NCBI GenBank assembly: GCA_030388725.1
Contig: CP128857.1
Location: forward strand, 1,178,001 to 1,242,000
Origin: Prodigiosinella aquatilis
GTDB lineage: Bacteria; Pseudomonadota; Gammaproteobacteria; Enterobacterales; Enterobacteriaceae
DNA length: 64,000 bases
Reading direction: 5' to 3'
Part shown: piece by piece, positions 60,098 through 64,000 of the stretch
Numbering within the stretch: the first letter of the stretch is position 1
Layout of the letters: every line of letters starts with the position of its first letter
The notes under the pieces: model-generated
The model's database searches: none
The model's input: only the letters and a program-made list of their open reading frames with translations
What the model was told of the DNA's origin: nothing
Made by a program: the position numbers and the translations under genes

Positions 60098-63000
60098 ATG
60101 TTCACGGTTTATCATTCAAATCGGCTGGATCTTTTAAAAGACGTAGCGGCAGCGTTGATCGCGAGGCAACCGTTGAGTAATCCCTTCCAGCAGGAAGTGA
60201 TTCTGGTTCAGAGTCCAGGTATGGCGCAGTGGTTGCAGATAGAGCTGGCAAACAGTTTCAACATTGCCGCTAATATCCGGTTCCCTTTACCCGGCGTGTT
60301 TCTGTGGGAGATGTATCGCCTTTTGATGCCGGATATTCCGCCAGAGAGTGCCTTTAGTAAAGATGCCATGGCCTGGAAGCTGATGCATTTGCTGCCACAA
60401 CATCTGGAGGATCCGGCGTTCACCCTGTTGGAACACTATCTACAAGAGGATGCTGACAAACGTAAACTGCACCAGTTGGCCGGGCGTATTGCCGATCTGT
60501 TTGATCAGTATCTGATTTATCGTCCTGACTGGATAACGTGCTGGCAACAGAACGAATGGGTAGCAGACATCGGCGATGCACAACAGTGGCAGGCTCCGCT
60601 CTGGCGTGCGCTGGTGGATTACACTCATCAACTGGGACAACCGCGATGGCATCATGCCAGTCTTTATGAACGTTTTATCGGTCTTCTGGCGGGTGCCGAC
60701 GAATGCCCGCCGGGATTACCTGTGCGAGTATTTATCTGCGGTATTTCGGCGCTTCCCCCTATTTATTTGCAGGCGTTGCGGGCATTGGGACAACATATTG
60801 ATGTCCATCTCTTGTTTACCAACCCATGCCGGGATTACTGGAGTGATATTCAGGATGAAACCTTTCTGGCCAAACTAAAGCGTCGACAACGGTTGCTGTA
60901 TCAAAACAGCCAGATAACGACGATGAGTCGGCCCCTGTTTCGTCAGCCCAATCAGGCTGAATCCTTATTCAAGGCGAGTGGTGAGTCGAGCGTGGGAAAT
61001 CCGTTACTTGCCTCATGGGGCAAGCTGGGGCGTGATCATCTCTATCTGCTGGAACAGCTGGATGAGGTGCGCAGTATTGATGCTTTTGTGGATATCGATG
61101 CCCATAATCTGCTTTCGACTCTTCAGCACGATATTCTTGATCTGGAAAATCGCAGCGTAATTGCCACCGATCAGGAGACATTGGACAACAGTCGTCAGAA
61201 GCGACAACTGTTGCCCGATGATTACTCGGTTTCTCTGCATGTCTGCCATAGCCCTCAGCGCGAAGTTGAGGTCCTGCATGATCAATTGCTGGCAATGATG
61301 GCCGACCATCCTGAATTGATGCCACGGGACATCATTGTGATGGTAGCGGACATTGACAGCTACTCCCCGTTTATTCAGGCGGTATTCGGGAATGCGCCTG
61401 AAAACCGCTACTTGCCTTTCTCTATATCAGACCAGCGAGCTCGCCATGCACATCCGGCCTTACAGGCGGTGCTCTCGTTGCTGGATCTTCCTGACAGCCG
61501 TTTTACTGCGGAACAGGTGCTGGCGTTGCTGGAAGTCCCGGCGCTGGCAGCGCGTTTTGGCATTGATGAAGACGGTCTGCGGCGGTTGCGGCTGTGGGTG
61601 GCCGAGTCGGGTATTCGCTGGGGGCTGGACGATGATAACGTTCGAGATCTGAACCTGCCTGCCACTGGTCAGCATACCTGGCGTTTCGGTCTGACACGGA
61701 TGTTGCTCGGTTATGCGATGGATAGCCAGTCAGGAGACTGGCAAGGCGTATTACCTTACGATGAATCCAGTGGTTTGATAGCCGAACTGGCTGGGCAATT
61801 GGCCGAACTGTTGATGCAGCTTAGCCGGTGGCGGGAATGTTTGCGTCAAGCTCGTGAAATAGAGGCGTGGCAACCGCTGTGTCGTCAATTATTGGAGACC
61901 TTCTTTAAACCGGATGATGATACCGAAGCCGCGTTAACACTGATCGAAGAGCAGTGGCAAAAGATTATCAATATGGGAGAGCAGTCCCGTTACCCCGAGG
62001 TGGTTCCTATCACGTTGTTGCGGGATGAACTGGCCAGAAAGCTTGATCAGGCGCGTTTGAGTCAGCGTTTTCTCGCCGGGGCAATTAACTTTTGTACCCT
62101 GATGCCGATGCGTTCTATCCCCTTTAATGTTGTCTGCCTGCTGGGTATGAATGACGGCGTCTATCCGCGAACACTCCCGCTATTAGGTTTTGATTTAATG
62201 ACCCGACCGGTTCGTCGGGGGGATCGTAGTCGCCGTGATGATGATCGTTATCTGTTTCTGGAAGCGTTGCTTTCTGCTCAACAGCGCCTCTATATCAGTT
62301 TTATCGGACGTTCAATACAGGATAACACCCGGCGTTTTCCGTCTGTGCTGGTCAGTGAACTGATGGACTATATTGCCCAAAGCCATTATCTACCGGGTGA
62401 TGAGGATCTGGATATTGATGCCAGTGCAGACAGGGTAATAGCACATTTGTGGCATGAACATTCACGGATGCCGTTCGATACCGCCAATTTTATTCCAGAT
62501 CCGGTTCCGCAAAGTTTTGCGGCGGAATGGCTGGCGGCGGCAGGCCGTCAGGGAGAAAGTCAGCCGATTTTTGATCATCCTTTACCGCATGAAACGTACC
62601 GCGAGATAACTTTGGATGATTTAAGTCGCTTTTACCGCCATCCGATAAAGGCGTTCTTCCAGATGCGTCTGGGGGTGAGTTTCCTGCTGGAAGGAAGTGA
62701 CATGCAGGAAGAGGAACCTTTTCAGGTTGATGGTCTGAACCGTTATCAGATGAATATTCAACTGCTCAACGCCTTGATTAATGGTGGCGATGCTGAACGT
62801 TTGTATCAGCATGTTCGGGCGGCAGGAGAGTTACCTTACGGTGCTTTCGGTCAACTGTATTGGCAGACTCAGCAGGAAGAAATGGGTCAACTGGCCGCCA
62901 AGGTACGTGAAGAGTGGCGACCTGACCCGCTCGGTAGTCAGGAACTGGATATCGAGTTGGATGGCATACGGATAACAGGCTGGCTGACGCAGATTCAACA

Positions 63001-63511
63001 TGATGGTTTGTTACGCTGGCGCCCCGGCAAGTTGGCGATGAAAGATGGCATGATGTTGTGGCTGGAACATTTAGCCTATTGCCTGATGGGTGGGCAGGGA
63101 GAGAGTCGTAGCTATGGTAGCCAGGATACCGGCTGGCGCTTCCCGGCTTTGAGTAGAGAGCAGGCGCGGGAGTCCCTGGCAGTGATGGTCGACGGGTATC
63201 AACAGGGAATGAATAAGCCTTTGTTATTGCTTAATCGGTCTGGCAGTGCCTGGTTGACGGAAGTTTATGATCGTGAAGCTGACCGTCTGTCGTCAGATGA
63301 AGCCATTCGGCAAAAAGCCCGGCTCAAACTGCTGGATGCCTGGCAGGGAAACCGGATGATATCGGGCGAAGGGGAGGATTATTACCTCCAGCGGATTATC
63401 CGTGTCATGGACAGTGAGCGGGTGGAGCAGGTTATTGATGCGGCGCAAACCTGGCTGTTACCACCAGTGCGTTTTAATCAGTACGGCAAGAAAGTGAGTA
63501 TATCCACGTGA
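60098..63511 (+). CDS. recC: Exonuclease V (RecBCD) gamma subunit
   Basis: This 1137-residue protein starts MFTVYHSNRLDLLKDVAAAL and has the RecC helicase-like but inactive fold (PGMAQWLQIELANSFNIAAN near residue 48). It includes the LLGMNDGVYPRTLPLLGFDL block at about 683-702 and the C-terminal nuclease-like domain. In RecBCD it splits the strands and recognises Chi. Its length is close to the E. coli protein. It is followed by ptrA, whose start lies 17 bases after the recC stop, matching the recC-ptrA-recB-recD order. Confidence 0.97.
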   Translation: MFTVYHSNRLDLLKDVAAALIARQPLSNPFQQEVILVQSPGMAQWLQIELANSFNIAANIRFPLPGVFLWEMYRLLMPDIPPESAFSKDAMAWKLMHLLPQHLEDPAFTLLEHYLQEDADKRKLHQLAGRIADLFDQYLIYRPDWITCWQQNEWVADIGDAQQWQAPLWRALVDYTHQLGQPRWHHASLYERFIGLLAGADECPPGLPVRVFICGISALPPIYLQALRALGQHIDVHLLFTNPCRDYWSDIQDETFLAKLKRRQRLLYQNSQITTMSRPLFRQPNQAESLFKASGESSVGNPLLASWGKLGRDHLYLLEQLDEVRSIDAFVDIDAHNLLSTLQHDILDLENRSVIATDQETLDNSRQKRQLLPDDYSVSLHVCHSPQREVEVLHDQLLAMMADHPELMPRDIIVMVADIDSYSPFIQAVFGNAPENRYLPFSISDQRARHAHPALQAVLSLLDLPDSRFTAEQVLALLEVPALAARFGIDEDGLRRLRLWVAESGIRWGLDDDNVRDLNLPATGQHTWRFGLTRMLLGYAMDSQSGDWQGVLPYDESSGLIAELAGQLAELLMQLSRWRECLRQAREIEAWQPLCRQLLETFFKPDDDTEAALTLIEEQWQKIINMGEQSRYPEVVPITLLRDELARKLDQARLSQRFLAGAINFCTLMPMRSIPFNVVCLLGMNDGVYPRTLPLLGFDLMTRPVRRGDRSRRDDDRYLFLEALLSAQQRLYISFIGRSIQDNTRRFPSVLVSELMDYIAQSHYLPGDEDLDIDASADRVIAHLWHEHSRMPFDTANFIPDPVPQSFAAEWLAAAGRQGESQPIFDHPLPHETYREITLDDLSRFYRHPIKAFFQMRLGVSFLLEGSDMQEEEPFQVDGLNRYQMNIQLLNALINGGDAERLYQHVRAAGELPYGAFGQLYWQTQQEEMGQLAAKVREEWRPDPLGSQELDIELDGIRITGWLTQIQHDGLLRWRPGKLAMKDGMMLWLEHLAYCLMGGQGESRSYGSQDTGWRFPALSREQARESLAVMVDGYQQGMNKPLLLLNRSGSAWLTEVYDREADRLSSDEAIRQKARLKLLDAWQGNRMISGEGEDYYLQRIIRVMDSERVEQVIDAAQTWLLPPVRFNQYGKKVSIST

Positions 63512-63528
63512 AGTATTTGGAGCGTTGC

Positions 63529-64000
63529 ATGCGTAGACAGTATGTCTGGATCACCGGATTGTTGTTACTGATTTTCTGGCTTCCGATCAGTTGGGCCGAT
63601 ACCGGTTGGCAGGTTTTGCCGCAAACCATCAATAAAAGCGCCAACGATTTGCGGCAATATCAAGCGATCAAGCTGGACAATGACATGACGGTGCTTCTGG
63701 TTTCTGATCCGCAGGCAACCAGTTCTCTGGCCGCGCTGGCACTGCCGATCGGCTCATTGGATAACCCGAAGAGCCAGCCAGGATTGGCGCACTATCTGGA
63801 ACATATGTTGTTGATGGGATCCAAACGTTATCCGCAGCCGGAAAGTTTGTCCGAGTTTTTGAAAAAACACGGAGGCAGCCATAACGCCAGCACCGCATCG
63901 TACCGTACCGCGTTTTATCTGGAAGTTGAAAATGATGCTTTGCAACCCGCGGTTGATCGCCTGGCAGATGCTATCGCGGAGCCTTTATTGGATCCGGTCA
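63529..64000 (+). CDS. ptrA: Protease III (pitrilysin), N-terminal part
   Basis: 157 residues are visible before the window ends. A signal peptide (LLLLIFWLPISWA) precedes the M16 domain with the inverted zinc motif HYLEHMLLMGS (HxxEH, about residues 87-97) and KKHGGSHNASTASYRTAFYL. It is a periplasmic metalloendopeptidase that degrades small peptides. I start at ATG 63529, with TTGGAG six bases upstream. The gene is cut by the window edge, not truncated in nature as far as can be seen. Confidence 0.95.
   Translation, partial: MRRQYVWITGLLLLIFWLPISWADTGWQVLPQTINKSANDLRQYQAIKLDNDMTVLLVSDPQATSSLAALALPIGSLDNPKSQPGLAHYLEHMLLMGSKRYPQPESLSEFLKKHGGSHNASTASYRTAFYLEVENDALQPAVDRLADAIAEPLLDPV

Noticed and set aside
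1..64000. CRISPR array, rRNA operon or prophage structural genes
   Set aside because: No regularly spaced direct repeats, no rRNA sequence and no capsid, tail or terminase genes were seen.

Overview
The window is chromosomal DNA of an enterobacterium, most likely of the Pectobacteriaceae (Dickeya/Pectobacterium/Brenneria type). The right half (about 37.1-64 kb) has the gene order familiar from E. coli around speC-pheV, mltC-yggX-mutY-trmB-yggL-yggN and tas-ygdR-ygdQ-mutH-rppH-ptsP-lgt-thyA-ppdA-ppdB-ygdB-ppdC-recC-ptrA. It differs in joining these blocks directly and in carrying ansP, a TetR regulator and a UPF0261 gene. The assignment rests on synteny and protein recognition only.

The left half (1-37.1 kb) is accessory DNA in several layers. 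(i) 1-237 is the end of an insertion sequence that continues outside the window. (ii) 0.4-5.6 kb holds a large Upf1-like SF1 helicase, a LysE-type exporter and a GNAT acetyltransferase. (iii) 5.8-10.9 kb is a compact operon of two large P-loop (dynamin-like) GTPases and a coiled-coil/transmembrane partner. The partner is split exactly at a canonical A AAA AAC slippery heptamer, so it is probably one protein made by -1 frameshifting. The operon is bracketed by a 16-bp direct repeat and followed by relics of a plasmid rep gene and a DUF924 gene. (iv) 11.3-16.5 kb is a plasmid/ICE-like module (ArdC-type antirestriction protein, DUF1281, DUF5983, an N6-methylase-like protein and small proteins). 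In it, nearly every gene has its own leader with two mutually exclusive hairpins. (v) 16.5-23.5 kb holds a broken FxLYD gene, a lipoprotein, a TraF-like protein, a regulator with a palindromic operator, a TraI_2 (MobH-like) relaxase-type protein and a tyrosine recombinase; it looks like the end of an integrative element.

(vi) 23.68-37.09 kb is a separate integrated island next to tRNA-Phe. Its P4-type integrase abuts the tRNA. The far end carries a partial copy of the tRNA 3' end. Both ends carry pairs of GCCCCCA boxes with identical 12-bp spacing, likely integrase arm sites. The cargo is a type I restriction-modification locus (hsdM, hsdS, hsdR and a YgjP-like peptidase) with a DarTG ADP-ribosylation toxin-antitoxin pair inserted between hsdS and hsdR. 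P4-like small genes (ash, a Ner/Nlp regulator) and a long structured non-coding element lie near the integrase.

The core half covers polyamine synthesis (speC), asparagine uptake (ansP), cell wall turnover (mltC), oxidative and mismatch repair (yggX, mutY, mutH), tRNA modification (trmB), RNA 5'-end processing (rppH), the nitrogen PTS (ptsP), lipoprotein maturation with dTMP synthesis (lgt-thyA), a minor-pseudopilin cluster and the start of recC-ptrA-(recB-recD). A phosphoenolpyruvate-hydrolase-family gene after the UPF0261 gene is a clear pseudogene.
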